Assembly: GCA_034931985.1 (NCBI GenBank)
Contig: JAYGHB010000099.1
Location: 36,136 to 100,135 of the forward strand
Length of the DNA stretch: 64,000 nt
Origin: Halotia wernerae
Lineage (GTDB): Bacteria; Cyanobacteriota; Cyanobacteriia; Cyanobacteriales; Nostocaceae
Direction: 5' to 3'
Part shown: positions 49,050 to 57,219 of the stretch, in pieces
Position numbering within the stretch: the stretch's first letter is position 1
Layout: every line of letters begins with the position of its first letter
The notes under the pieces: generated by a model
What the model was told of the DNA's origin: nothing
Seen by the model: only the letters and a program-made list of their open reading frames with translations
Database searches by the model: none
Made by a program: the position numbers and the translations under genes

Positions 49050-50159
49050 TTAAGAATCCTTAGAAATAATCTTCTCACGAATCGCGCCAGCTGTTGCTGG
49101 TGCTAATAAAATGCCATTGCGATAGTGTCCAGTCGCCAAAAGAACATTACTAAACCCTGGTAATTCCCCAATCACTGGGGCTGGACGACCTTCAGGACGG
49201 GGACGTAACCCTGACCAAGTGCGAATAATAGTTGCTGTGGCTAATTCTGGGCAAAATGCGATCGCCTGTTGTTTTACAGACTCTAGTAATTCTTGATGAG
49301 GCGTGATTTCATCGCCATTATTGGGAAACTCGACTGTTGCACCTATCCAATAATCTTTGCCACCCACAGGGACAATATGGACATCATTACCTGTAATTGC
49401 TGGCTGAAAGTCGGGATTACCTAGTGGATACCCCAAATGTACTTGTAATGCTTGCCCCAAAACAGGGCGAATATCAATTATCTGGTTTAACTGTGCTGTC
49501 AATAGTGTCGAACCCAGTCCAGCAGCGATCACAATCCAATCTGCGGGAATTTTTCCCGCTGTAGTTTCCAAGGAAGTACATTTTGCAGGTTCTTCTTGAT
49601 TGTTTCGTGTCGGCGTTGGGATATCTAAAACATTCACACCAAATTTAAAGCTAACATCTTTGCGCTGGGCAGACGCAATTAAAGCTAACGTCAAAGCAGT
49701 TGGATCGATCTGACGGTCTTGAGGAGAATAGATAGCACCAGTAATTTTGGTATTATTAACTTGAGGACAGAATTTCTTGAGTTTCGTCGTGTCCCAAATT
49801 TCCAGTTCCCAGCCTTGAGAGTGGCGAATTTCCACTAAATTTTCCCAGGTTGAAAAATTTTCCTCTTCTAGACAAAGGCTGAGGATTCCTTGACGGTTAA
49901 AAGGGATTTGATGACCTGTTAAAGATTCCAATTCGGGAATTAAGGTTTCATAGCGTTGGATGCTAGTTTGTCGCATCTGCCAAGCTCTGCCCTTAATTTT
50001 TTGGCTGATTACGCCCATCAAAACGCCAAGAGCAGCGCCTGTGGCAGCTTGTGCGGGTGGCTGACGGTCAATAACCGTGATTTTTAGTCCTTTAACTTGG
50101 CTCAATTCATAGGCGATCGCTGCCCCAACTACACCACAACCGATGATGACTACATTCAT
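49050..50159 (-). CDS. FAD-dependent oxidoreductase (DAO/glycine-oxidase-like)
   Basis: A 369-residue flavoprotein of the D-amino-acid oxidase family. The N-terminal dinucleotide fold GCGVVGAAIAYELS binds FAD. The middle holds DRQIDPTALTLALIASA, and the C-terminus has TWSGLRPRPEGRPAPVIGEL and LLATGHYRNGILLAPATAGAI, the pattern shared with glycine oxidase ThiO and sarcosine oxidase. Cyanobacterial ThiO often occurs fused to ThiG, and that fusion is absent here, so the thiamine role is not assigned. It precedes the hydrolase gene on the minus strand and is divergent from aroE. Confidence 0.82.
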   Translation of the reverse strand: MNVVIIGCGVVGAAIAYELSQVKGLKITVIDRQPPAQAATGAALGVLMGVISQKIKGRAWQMRQTSIQRYETLIPELESLTGHQIPFNRQGILSLCLEEENFSTWENLVEIRHSQGWELEIWDTTKLKKFCPQVNNTKITGAIYSPQDRQIDPTALTLALIASAQRKDVSFKFGVNVLDIPTPTRNNQEEPAKCTSLETTAGKIPADWIVIAAGLGSTLLTAQLNQIIDIRPVLGQALQVHLGYPLGNPDFQPAITGNDVHIVPVGGKDYWIGATVEFPNNGDEITPHQELLESVKQQAIAFCPELATATIIRTWSGLRPRPEGRPAPVIGELPGFSNVLLATGHYRNGILLAPATAGAIREKIISKDS

Positions 50160-50316
50160 GACTTTGATACAAAATTAAAAGTAATACTCGCCACAGGCGA
50201 GAAGCAAGCTACGTAGATAACAAGACTATTTATAAAAGGGAAGGAGTGGGTCATCAAAAAAATTACCAGCCCCTACGGGGCGGGAACAGGCAAGAGGGAG
50301 AATAACTAACTTATTA

Positions 50317-51225
50317 ATGTCTAATGTCCCGTCCTCAATAACAACTGACAAAAGTATGATTACAGGCAAAACGAAACTTTTAGGGGTAATTGGACATCCG
50401 GTGGAACATTCGCTGTCCCCGGTGATGCATAATGCAGCGATCGCCAAGTTGGGATTAGATTATATTTATCTTCCCTTTCCCATAGCACCAGAAAATTTAG
50501 AAGTGGCGATCGCAGGTTTTGCTGCTGTTGGGGTTGTCGGTTTTAGCGTTACAATACCTCACAAACAGGCAATCATGCCGTTGTTATCGGAAATTACCCC
50601 TATTGCCCAAGCTATAGGTGCAGTTAATACCGTTAGTCGCCGAGATCATAAATGGGTGGGGACAAATACAGATATAGAAGGATTTATCGCTCCTCTGCAA
50701 ACAAGATATCAGCAAGATTGGAGTCATAAAACGGCGATAATTTTAGGCAATGGTGGCTCAGCAAGAGCAGTTGTAGCAGGTTGTCACCAACTAGGTTTTG
50801 CCAAAATTTATGTGTTGGGGCGCAATGTCCCGAAATTACAAGCATTCTGCAATAGTTGGAGTGATTCACCCATAGAAGAGAATTTGCAAGTCGGTACATG
50901 GGATGAACTAGCAAAACTGATTCCTCATGCAGATTTACTAGTAAACACAACACCTATCGGGATGTATCCCAAAGTAGATGAGTCGCCTTTGAGTGCAGAT
51001 GAAATCAAAAACTTGCCGCCAGGTGCGATCGCCTATGATTTAATATATATTCCTCAGCCGACGCGATTTCTCCAATTGGCAGAAAAACACGGTGCAATTG
51101 CGATCAATGGCTTAGAAATGCTCGTCCAGCAAGGAGTCGCAGCGCTAAAAATTTGGTTGCAACAGGAAACAGTACCTGTGGATGTCATGCGCCAAGTATT
51201 GCGAAATCACCTAGATTTAGATTGA
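50317..51225 (+). CDS. aroE: shikimate dehydrogenase
   Basis: Reduces 3-dehydroshikimate to shikimate with NADPH in aromatic amino-acid synthesis. A 302-residue protein (289 if the ATG at 50356 is used). It shows the substrate motif VIGHPVEHSLSPVMHNAA, the catalytic lysine in TIPHKQ, GAVNTV, NTDIEGF, and the NADP loop ILGNGGSARAV. The C-terminal GLEMLVQQGVAALKIW is also family-typical. Both starts have poor ribosome sites, and the shorter one matches the usual length better. No other aro gene is adjacent. Confidence 0.96.
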   Translation: MSNVPSSITTDKSMITGKTKLLGVIGHPVEHSLSPVMHNAAIAKLGLDYIYLPFPIAPENLEVAIAGFAAVGVVGFSVTIPHKQAIMPLLSEITPIAQAIGAVNTVSRRDHKWVGTNTDIEGFIAPLQTRYQQDWSHKTAIILGNGGSARAVVAGCHQLGFAKIYVLGRNVPKLQAFCNSWSDSPIEENLQVGTWDELAKLIPHADLLVNTTPIGMYPKVDESPLSADEIKNLPPGAIAYDLIYIPQPTRFLQLAEKHGAIAINGLEMLVQQGVAALKIWLQQETVPVDVMRQVLRNHLDLD

Positions 51226-51316
51226 ATTTTTATGTTCTTTTGTATTACTCAGATTTTACTGTTGATCTGCTAATATGCCGATGAGGTCATCAGCGTACTG
51301 CAAAAGAACAGCACCT

Positions 51317-52054
51317 ATGGAGCAGACAGGCCCAAACTTCTATGACGATGAGGCAGTTTTTGCAACCTATATGCGCCACCGTCAACGTGTAGATACGCCG
51401 AACGAGACGCTTGAAAAGCCAGTGATGATAGATCTCATCCGACCGATTACTGGCAAACGTATCCTTGATCTGGGGTGTGGCAATGCGGCGATTGGGCAAG
51501 AACTCCTCCAGTACGGCGCGGCGAGCTACCTTGGTGTCGAAGGCTCCCACAAGATGGCTGCCGTTGCAACCCAGACACTTGCTCATACGGCTGGTCGGAT
51601 CATTGTGCAGACGATTGAGCATTGGACGTATCCGCACGCAGCATTTGATCTGGTTATTGCCCGACTTGCTCTACATTATGTTGCTGATCTCGCGCCAATT
51701 TGCGCTAATGTCTTTCATACACTTGCACCCGCAGGACAGTTTGTCTTTTCGGTTGAACATCCTATAATCACGTCGTGTGACCGTGGCTGGGCAGCTGGGA
51801 CACTCCGCCAAGATTGGGTCGTTGATAATTATTTTACGACCGGATTGCGAGTTACCGATTGGCTAGGCGGCAGGGTGCAAAAATATCACCGCACGGTCGA
51901 AGACTATTTCCATCTCCTCCAAAAAGCTGGATTTATTATTGAAAATCTACGCGAAGCGCATCCGCAACGCCAGCATTTTCACGAGGTGCAAACCTACGAG
52001 AGGCGAAAGCGTATTCCGCTGTTTTTAATTCTTGCAGCGCGTAAGCCAACATAG
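51317..52054 (+). CDS. class I SAM-dependent methyltransferase
   Basis: A 245-residue enzyme with the classical motif I ILDLGCGNAAIGQELL, the acidic loop VEGSHKM, motif II FDLVIARLALHYVADL and motif III LAPAGQFVFSVEHPI. It looks like a small-molecule methyltransferase of the Methyltransf_11 group. The substrate is unknown. The ATG at 51317 directly precedes EQTGPNFYDDEAVF, which is the natural start. GC and codon use are higher than in neighbours, suggesting acquisition together with the following ParD gene. Confidence 0.85.
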   Translation: MEQTGPNFYDDEAVFATYMRHRQRVDTPNETLEKPVMIDLIRPITGKRILDLGCGNAAIGQELLQYGAASYLGVEGSHKMAAVATQTLAHTAGRIIVQTIEHWTYPHAAFDLVIARLALHYVADLAPICANVFHTLAPAGQFVFSVEHPIITSCDRGWAAGTLRQDWVVDNYFTTGLRVTDWLGGRVQKYHRTVEDYFHLLQKAGFIIENLREAHPQRQHFHEVQTYERRKRIPLFLILAARKPT

Positions 52055-52158
52055 CATACATATCGATTACCATCACTATATCATTGTCAAAAATTGACAT
52101 TTATTGTTAGTGCTGGCAGCATAAGCAATAGAGGTACAGTTTTTAAATGTGCAGCACT

Positions 52159-52449
52159 ATGAACGTACATCTTGGCGAGACTTTTGATAAATTTGTGGCT
52201 GAACTTATTGCTAGCGGACTTTACCAGTCGCAAAGTGAGGTAATCCGCGACGGGCTACGGCTGCTCAAAGAGCGCGAAGACTTACGAAAGCTCAAGCTTG
52301 AGGAACTGCGAGGTGAAATTCATAAAGGAATTGATCAGTTAGAGCAAGGGCAGTTTACCACGTACACCTCATCACAAGAGCTTGCCGAAGAAATCAAGGC
52401 GAAAGGACGACAAAAGCTTGCCTCCTCAAAACAAAATTCACAGGCATGA
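52159..52449 (+). CDS. ParD-family antitoxin without its toxin
   Basis: A 96-residue antitoxin. The N-terminal ribbon-helix-helix (MNVHLGETFDKFVAELIASG, then YQSQSEVIRDGLRLLKERE) would bind its own promoter as a dimer, and the C-terminal tail would mask a ParE toxin. Normally parE overlaps or follows at once. Here a truncated hydrolase starts directly after the stop and no ParE-like frame is seen. The system is therefore orphaned, or the tail overlaps a lost toxin. Start by family comparison. Two codons MCST precede in frame. Confidence 0.85.
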   Translation: MNVHLGETFDKFVAELIASGLYQSQSEVIRDGLRLLKEREDLRKLKLEELRGEIHKGIDQLEQGQFTTYTSSQELAEEIKAKGRQKLASSKQNSQA

Positions 52450-52612
52450 AGCAGCTATGGACAAACGTTTACTTCAGTCTGGTAACACTGCGGTTTTTCT
52501 CGAAATTCCTTGGGCAGAACACGCTTTTGATGCTGTTTTCAATGGTGTAAGCAATCAATTAACGTTATATTACACTGAAAGGTTTTTAGCTTGGGCGGTG
52601 TCCAGCCGATAA
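52443..52612 (+). pseudogene. C-terminal fragment of an alpha/beta-hydrolase
   Basis: DKRLLQSGNTAVFLEIPWAE, then HAFDAVFNGVSNQLTLYYTE and RFLAWAVSSR before the stop, matches the end of an acetyl-esterase/lipase-like hydrolase (catalytic His in WAEHAFD). The rest of the gene is absent, as the ParD gene abuts it. This looks like a deletion scar joining two formerly separate loci. Confidence 0.75.
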
Positions 52613-52625
52613 TTTCAATTACGAA

Positions 52626-53234
52626 TTACCTAGGCCAGCGCCAATTGTAGCGATTCCATTCATAGATGCCTTGAATTTCATACTCAGCACCGCTATAAAA
52701 GCGGACAATGCAGTTGGTAGAAGAATCATCACCATTGCTAATTTCATTAACCTCAAGGACGATACAACCAAACCATTCCCGCTTACACGGACCATCCTCT
52801 TGTACCCATTCCCACATGGCATTGGAAACTTCAATGCGATCGCCAACTCTTAGTTTCAGTGCATCCTCAAAGTAAGAATACTTATCGAAATGATATGACT
52901 CGACACGATTTAACCATTTTAAACCATAGCGTTGGCGAATAAATTTTACTTCTCCGGAGTCATTGTCATGTAGCCAGTCGTTGAGTAATTGCACTTTCCA
53001 AGTGCGGTTTTGCTGTTCTTGTGTTTTGACGAACTCTAAAAATGTCTCTAATTCTTCTGTTGTCAGATCATCTAAGGGATTGGCTACATCTAACATTCGA
53101 GATTTAGAGTTTCCCTGAATTTGCTCAATTACTTGCAGTAATATCTGTTTTTGGATATCAGTGAGAGGACAGCTGGCTGCATCACAACTATTAAAGGCTG
53201 CTTGCAAGGCTGTTTCAATCTCATCTGGAGTCAT
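52626..53234 (-). CDS. conserved hypothetical protein
   Basis: A 202-residue acidic soluble protein. A helical N-terminal half contains a CDAASCPLTDIQKQILLQVI segment and LDDLTTEELETFLEFVKTQ. A C-terminal beta-rich half (KLRVGDRIEVSNAMWEWVQE, then YSGAEYEIQGIYEWNRYNW) is tryptophan-rich. The pattern is familiar from hypothetical proteins of cyanobacteria, but no function is known to me. No membrane segment. It stands alone and converges with the truncated hydrolase. Confidence 0.65.
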   Translation of the reverse strand: MTPDEIETALQAAFNSCDAASCPLTDIQKQILLQVIEQIQGNSKSRMLDVANPLDDLTTEELETFLEFVKTQEQQNRTWKVQLLNDWLHDNDSGEVKFIRQRYGLKWLNRVESYHFDKYSYFEDALKLRVGDRIEVSNAMWEWVQEDGPCKREWFGCIVLEVNEISNGDDSSTNCIVRFYSGAEYEIQGIYEWNRYNWRWPR

Positions 53235-53372
53235 AAGTTAATAGCAATTTAAGGGTTTATTTCCCTAATTATTACAAACGTTAAATTCCAGTCTACAATC
53301 CCCAAGTACTTAAATTCAGGTAAGCTGGGGTTACAAGTTGCATATTATTTAGATTAAATCACGGGGTCTTTT

Positions 53373-53804
53373 ATGCGGTTGCGCTCACTCACGGTCATTT
53401 TTATTTCCTGTGTCGTCACCTTTCTATCGTGGGCGTTTACTCCCTCTGCCATAGCATTGACACAGATTAAACTTTCTCATGTCTCCTATAAAGATTGTCC
53501 ACCAGAACTAGCCCAAGGAGCTGTGATTAGCAGTGGTAGTGCGGCTGCTAATTGCTTTATTGTTACTGGCAAAGCGGAAAATGCTACTTACAAAACCGTT
53601 TATGATGCAGATATCTTCGGGCGCATTTATGATGCTAATAACAACCCAGTATTGCAAAATCGGACTCGTCTTGGTTCGATTGCCGAAGTTCCACCAGGTA
53701 TCAGCGATTTTGAATTAAGAATTTCTGTACCAGCTAATCAGACGTTACCTTTAAAGCTGAAGCAGTTTAAAGCCGCTGGATTTAGCGGCCAAGTTCGTAG
53801 GTAA
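53373..53804 (+). CDS. secreted hypothetical protein
   Basis: A 143-residue protein with a Sec signal peptide (residues about 1-29, cleavage near AIA-LTQ). The exported part is a single beta-rich domain (QIKLSHVSYKDCPPEL, then NCFIVTGKAENATYKTVYDA) with two cysteines that could form a disulphide (in KDCPP and AANCFIV). The strand pattern fits an FxLYD-like or transthyretin-like fold, which is an inference. Periplasm or outer surface is likely. Function unknown. Confidence 0.65.
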   Translation: MRLRSLTVIFISCVVTFLSWAFTPSAIALTQIKLSHVSYKDCPPELAQGAVISSGSAAANCFIVTGKAENATYKTVYDADIFGRIYDANNNPVLQNRTRLGSIAEVPPGISDFELRISVPANQTLPLKLKQFKAAGFSGQVRR

Positions 53805-53828
53805 TTTGTGATTAAGATAATTGACACT

Positions 53829-53848
53829 CCTCAGCATGACGGCTGAGG
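53829..53848 (+). repeat. CCTCAGC/GCTGAGG hairpin, IS200/IS605-end type
   Basis: CCTCAGC-ATGACG-GCTGAGG within TTGACACT...GATTCTTG. This arrangement (short GC hairpin then ATTCTTG) is typical of the ends of IS200/IS605-type elements in cyanobacteria. No transposase or TnpB is adjacent, so it is a relic or a solo end. Confidence 0.5.
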
Positions 53849-54078
53849 ATTCTTGCTTGGCGGGGTAGAAAATGAATTTACCCGTAAGCTTGCATAAGGA
53901 GCGATCGCTCCGCTTAATCGATCCAGAAATTTAGCTAATTCCGCAAGAAGCCTCTCACTCACCACGAAGTGTAACTGAAAAGATGAATTGGGGAATTAGC
54001 TAATTTGCAGAGTCCTATTGCCAAAGAAAGAACTCAAATTGGTTGTTATATCTATATGAAGATGCGGCTAATTAGCCT

Positions 54079-54124
54079 GCAAAGGCAGGCTTGTTTGTGT
54101 AGCCTCAGACTTCCAGTCTGAAGG
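54079..54124. repeat. double-hairpin dispersed repeat
   Basis: GCCTGCAAAGGCAGGC and CAGACTTCCAGTCTG lie side by side, a common cyanobacterial spacer repeat. The 407-bp spacer 53805-54211 otherwise holds only the IS605-type hairpin, a HIP1 site at 53903 and no gene. Confidence 0.65.
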
Positions 54125-54211
54125 GGAATAAAGCGCAGCCTCACATAGAATTGGTTGTTAGAGTTTGGGATTCATTGAGACGCTAAGTTTAACGTCTTTG
54201 GCATCTCAAAT

Positions 54212-54466
54212 CTACAGACGACCAATATTAGTCAGTCCTAAAACGATGCCAACGCCGATAATATGACCAAAAGCCATCGCAGCAACGAATGTGGGAACAC
54301 TAATTGGCAGGACAGGGAATTTAGGCCCAACTAGGGGGCGCTCAATTTTAGTAGAGAGCAAAACCACTATTAAGCAACTAACGCTAATAATGATCGCTAC
54401 CGTGGGACTCCATGCGGGAGTCGAGGGAACAGTAGATTGGACTGCTAGTAAGGTTGATGAAATCAA
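54212..54466 (-). CDS. psaK: photosystem I subunit PsaK
   Basis: A small integral subunit at the edge of photosystem I that binds antenna chlorophylls. The 84-residue protein has two transmembrane helices (about 22-42 and 57-80) around a short loop with the conserved PxxGPKFPVLPISVPTF pattern, and ends with GVGIVLGLTN. The length is typical. It is alone on the minus strand and divergent from trpF. AGGAG lies just upstream of the start. Confidence 0.93.
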   Translation of the reverse strand: MISSTLLAVQSTVPSTPAWSPTVAIIISVSCLIVVLLSTKIERPLVGPKFPVLPISVPTFVAAMAFGHIIGVGIVLGLTNIGRL

Positions 54467-54591
54467 ACTTGTATCTCCTTGATGGCAAAATTAATGTAAA
54501 CCTTCAAAATTATAAAGTCACTCAGGAAACAACCGAAAATTATTAGCCAAAATTCGACCTTTTTTTTTAGTTCCTAAGATATAAAATTTCC

Positions 54592-55224
54592 ATGCGGGTA
54601 AAAATTTGCGGAATTACTCAACCATACCAGTCTGTTGCGATCGCTTCTCTTGGCGCAACGGCATTAGGATTTATTTGTGTGCCTACTTCACCTAGATACG
54701 TTACCACGCTACAAATTCAGGCAGCAGTGGCACAACTACCAGAAAACATTGACAAAATCGGTGTATTTGCCAATAGTGGCATTTATGAAATCAGTCAAAT
54801 AGTCATTGATTCTGGTTTAACTGGTGTCCAGTTGCACGGAGATGAATCTCCAGAATTTTGCTATCAATTGCGCCAATCTCTATCCCAGGTAGAAATTCTC
54901 AAAGCGCTGCGAATTAGCAATATTGAGGCTCTGGAACAAGCGAATAATTATTCTAAATACGTAGATACTTTACTACTGGATGCTTATCATCCCCAACAGT
55001 TAGGCGGTACTGGTCAAACTTTAGATTGGCAAATGTTACAGAAATTTCGCCCTAGTTGCCCTTGGTTTTTGGCTGGGGGACTAACGCCAGATAATATTTT
55101 AGCAGCCTTGAATCAAGTCAACCCCAACGGGATAGATTTATCTAGTGGCGTAGAACTTAAACCTGGAGATAAGGATTTAGATAAAGTGACACTACTGTTT
55201 AAGAAATTGGCGAGCAGGCAGTAG
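54592..55224 (+). CDS. trpF: phosphoribosylanthranilate isomerase
   Basis: Converts phosphoribosylanthranilate to the ribulose form (CDRP) in tryptophan synthesis. The 210-residue TIM barrel begins with MRVKICGITQP (catalytic Cys in KICGIT). GFICVPTSPRYV, VGVFAN-like IGVFANSG, VQLHGDE, and the C-terminal phosphate loops FLAGGLTPDNI and GIDLSSGVE (catalytic Asp in DLSSG) follow. The start is fixed by the N-terminal strand. No other trp gene is nearby, as trp genes are scattered in cyanobacteria. Confidence 0.97.
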   Translation: MRVKICGITQPYQSVAIASLGATALGFICVPTSPRYVTTLQIQAAVAQLPENIDKIGVFANSGIYEISQIVIDSGLTGVQLHGDESPEFCYQLRQSLSQVEILKALRISNIEALEQANNYSKYVDTLLLDAYHPQQLGGTGQTLDWQMLQKFRPSCPWFLAGGLTPDNILAALNQVNPNGIDLSSGVELKPGDKDLDKVTLLFKKLASRQ

Positions 55225-55234
55225 GGAGTAGAGA

Positions 55235-55287
55235 GCAGGGGAAGCAGGGGAGGCAGGGGAGGCAGGGGAGGCAGGGGAGGCAGGGGA
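55235..55287. repeat. 9-bp tandem repeat GCAGGGGAG
   Basis: About six tandem units (first slightly changed) lie between trpF and the 3-prime end of folE. A purine-rich, variable-length repeat of this kind may slip. No gene overlaps it. Confidence 0.9.
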
Positions 55288-55332
55288 AGAAAAAATAAAT
55301 AACCTCTGCACCATGCCCTATGCCCTTATGCC

Positions 55333-56040
55333 CTAAAAGAATGCTGGTTGGTGACGAATCAAGTTAAAAAACTCTTCACGGGTTTTGTGTTCCTCTTGAA
55401 ATACACCAACCATTGCGCTGGTGACTGTCCAAGAGCCGGGTTTCTGAACACCCCGCATTACCATGCACATATGGGAAGCTTCCATGACAACGGCGACACC
55501 TTGCGGTTCCAAAATGGTCTGAATTGCTTCGGCTATTTGGCGGGTTAGCCTTTCCTGGACTTGCAAGCGGCGAGAATACATCTCGACAATCCGGGCAAGT
55601 TTACTAAGTCCCACAACTTTCTGGTTAGGGATGTAGGCAACGTGCGCTCTACCCATGAAAGGTAGCATGTGGTGTTCGCAGAGACTAAAGAAGTTAATAT
55701 CCCGGACTAATACCATCTCGTTATGTCCTTCATCAAAGATGGCATCATTCACCAGTTCATCTAAAGATTGGTTGTAGCCACTAGTAAGAAACTGCATTGC
55801 TTCTGCTACACGCTTTGGTGTTTTCAGCAGTCCTTCACGTTCTGGATCTTCTCCAACGCCCACTAATAATGTCCTGACGGCTGCCATCATTTCCTCCATC
55901 TGCTCTTGGGAAGGTGCTTGCAAATCTGGCTCCCGCCCATCGTGGGTATTGCGATCAGGTCTAGAGTTGATAGCTTCTGTTAAGTCGGAAATCAGAGGAG
56001 ATTGAAAGCGATTGGAACCGTTGGAACTAGCAATAGTCAT
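55333..56040 (-). CDS. folE: GTP cyclohydrolase I
   Basis: First enzyme of the tetrahydropterin/folate route, turning GTP into dihydroneopterin triphosphate. A 235-residue protein: a variable hydrophilic N-terminus (1-60) precedes the catalytic domain with the zinc motif SLCEHHMLPFMGRAHVAYIP (Cys, His), SKLARIVEMYSRRLQVQERL and the third ligand in VMEASHMCMVMRG. The protein ends in the usual TREEFFNLI tail. It is alone on the minus strand, 80 bases from the SDR stop, possibly in the same transcript as the preceding SDR gene. Confidence 0.97.
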   Translation of the reverse strand: MTIASSNGSNRFQSPLISDLTEAINSRPDRNTHDGREPDLQAPSQEQMEEMMAAVRTLLVGVGEDPEREGLLKTPKRVAEAMQFLTSGYNQSLDELVNDAIFDEGHNEMVLVRDINFFSLCEHHMLPFMGRAHVAYIPNQKVVGLSKLARIVEMYSRRLQVQERLTRQIAEAIQTILEPQGVAVVMEASHMCMVMRGVQKPGSWTVTSAMVGVFQEEHKTREEFFNLIRHQPAFF

Positions 56041-56129
56041 GATGTAAGTTTTGGTTAAGGTTTGGTCAATAGTCAGTGGTCAGTGAAAGAGATAAATAGC
56101 TAGCAACTGAAAACTGACAAAAAACTAAT

Positions 56130-56855
56130 TTAAAGAGCGCCAGCACTGGGCATTAAGGTTAATTCATCGATTACTGCTTGTGGTGGCAATAGGGCAGTAT
56201 GGAGAATTGATTCAGCAACAATTTCTGGAGTTAACATTTTGGAACGGTCAAGATTAACATTGACCGTTTCTGTATCCCACAGTTCGGTATTTACAGCACC
56301 CGGACTAATAGCCGTGACGCGAATGCCGTGGGCGCGTTCTTCTTGTGCCAAGGTTTGAGACAGAGCTATTAGACCGGCTTTACTGACGCTGTATGCTCCC
56401 CAACTGGGAAAGGGTTGCTTGGCAGCAATGGAGGCAATGTTGATAATTGTGCCTGTACCCCGATCGCGCATTCCGGGCAGAAGACCCATAATGCACTGAA
56501 ATATACTGGTGAGATTTAAGTTAATTACTTGCTGCCAGTCTTCTAAGGGGGTTTCACTTAAAGCGCCTGTATATGCTATACCAGCACTATTTACTAAAAT
56601 GTCTATGTTCCCAAAATCCTGGGCGATCGCTTGTATCTTTTTCTCTACTTGCGATACATTAGCTAGATCTACAGCGTAGGCTTTTGCTTCTGTTCCAGCG
56701 TGCCTTGCGGCTTCTGCCACTGCCTCTAACTTATCCAAAGACCGACTAACTAAGGCGACATCAATTCCGGCTTTGGCAAATGCTAAAGCCGTTGCTTTCC
56801 CAATTCCACTGCTCGCCCCGGTAATCAAGGCGCGTCGTTTCCAATCAACACTCAT
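56130..56855 (-). CDS. short-chain dehydrogenase/reductase
   Basis: A 241-residue classical SDR. It has the NADPH motif TGASSGIG near the N-terminus, the NSAG motif (VNSAGIA), the catalytic serine in NIASIAAKQ and the YxxxK motif in YSVSK. The substrate is unknown; FabG-like 3-ketoacyl reduction and glucose dehydrogenase-type activities both occur in the class. The start at MSVDWKRR is preferred over a longer frame. It lies downstream of accA on the same strand, separated by a 350-bp spacer with a pseudoknot-like element. Confidence 0.88.
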   Translation of the reverse strand: MSVDWKRRALITGASSGIGKATALAFAKAGIDVALVSRSLDKLEAVAEAARHAGTEAKAYAVDLANVSQVEKKIQAIAQDFGNIDILVNSAGIAYTGALSETPLEDWQQVINLNLTSIFQCIMGLLPGMRDRGTGTIINIASIAAKQPFPSWGAYSVSKAGLIALSQTLAQEERAHGIRVTAISPGAVNTELWDTETVNVNLDRSKMLTPEIVAESILHTALLPPQAVIDELTLMPSAGAL

Positions 56856-56867
56856 GCTCTCTCCCAA

Positions 56868-57112
56868 TTTTTTGGCTGTTCCGAAAGCTCATTGCAAGCC
56901 AATTATCAACATCCTTCAGACAGGATAGATTAAACTAACCTTAAATTCCGATAATTGTTTGTTGATGACTGCTATAATTCGTCGTCAAATCAGGTGTTTT
57001 TCCCGTCAAAAGTTTTACCGATGAACACGACGCATGTTCACCTGGTATATTAATTCATGTACTCAAAGTTAGTTATTAAAGTACTACACAGACAACTCAT
57101 AAGGTTGAGTTG
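56868..57112. other. spacer between SDR and the pseudoknot element
   Basis: Part of the 350-bp accA-SDR spacer. It contains no gene, no repeat of note and no HIP1 site. The SDR promoter is probably here. Confidence 0.4.
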
Positions 57113-57175
57113 AATCTTCTCAATGCAAATGCCTATGGCTGAGAAGATTGTTAAAAATCTTTAAGCACATAGGCA
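57113..57175 (-). other. predicted H-type RNA pseudoknot after accA
   Basis: Read on the minus strand: TGCCTATG (57175-57168) pairs with CATAGGCA (57137-57130), and AATCTTCTCA (57149-57140) pairs with TGAGAAGATT (57122-57113). The two stems interleave as S1-S2-S1-S2 with loops of 18, 2 and 7 bases, sizes that permit an H-type pseudoknot. It begins 45 bases after the accA stop, so it would lie in its 3-prime region. Confidence 0.6.
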
Positions 57176-57219
57176 ATTATAGCACTGCTGTTGAGCTAAT
57201 CAATTATCTTCTAGCGCTG

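Noticed and set aside
55235..55287. Tandem units that might suggest a CRISPR array
   Set aside because: Units are 9 bp and contiguous with no spacers; simple tandem repeat.
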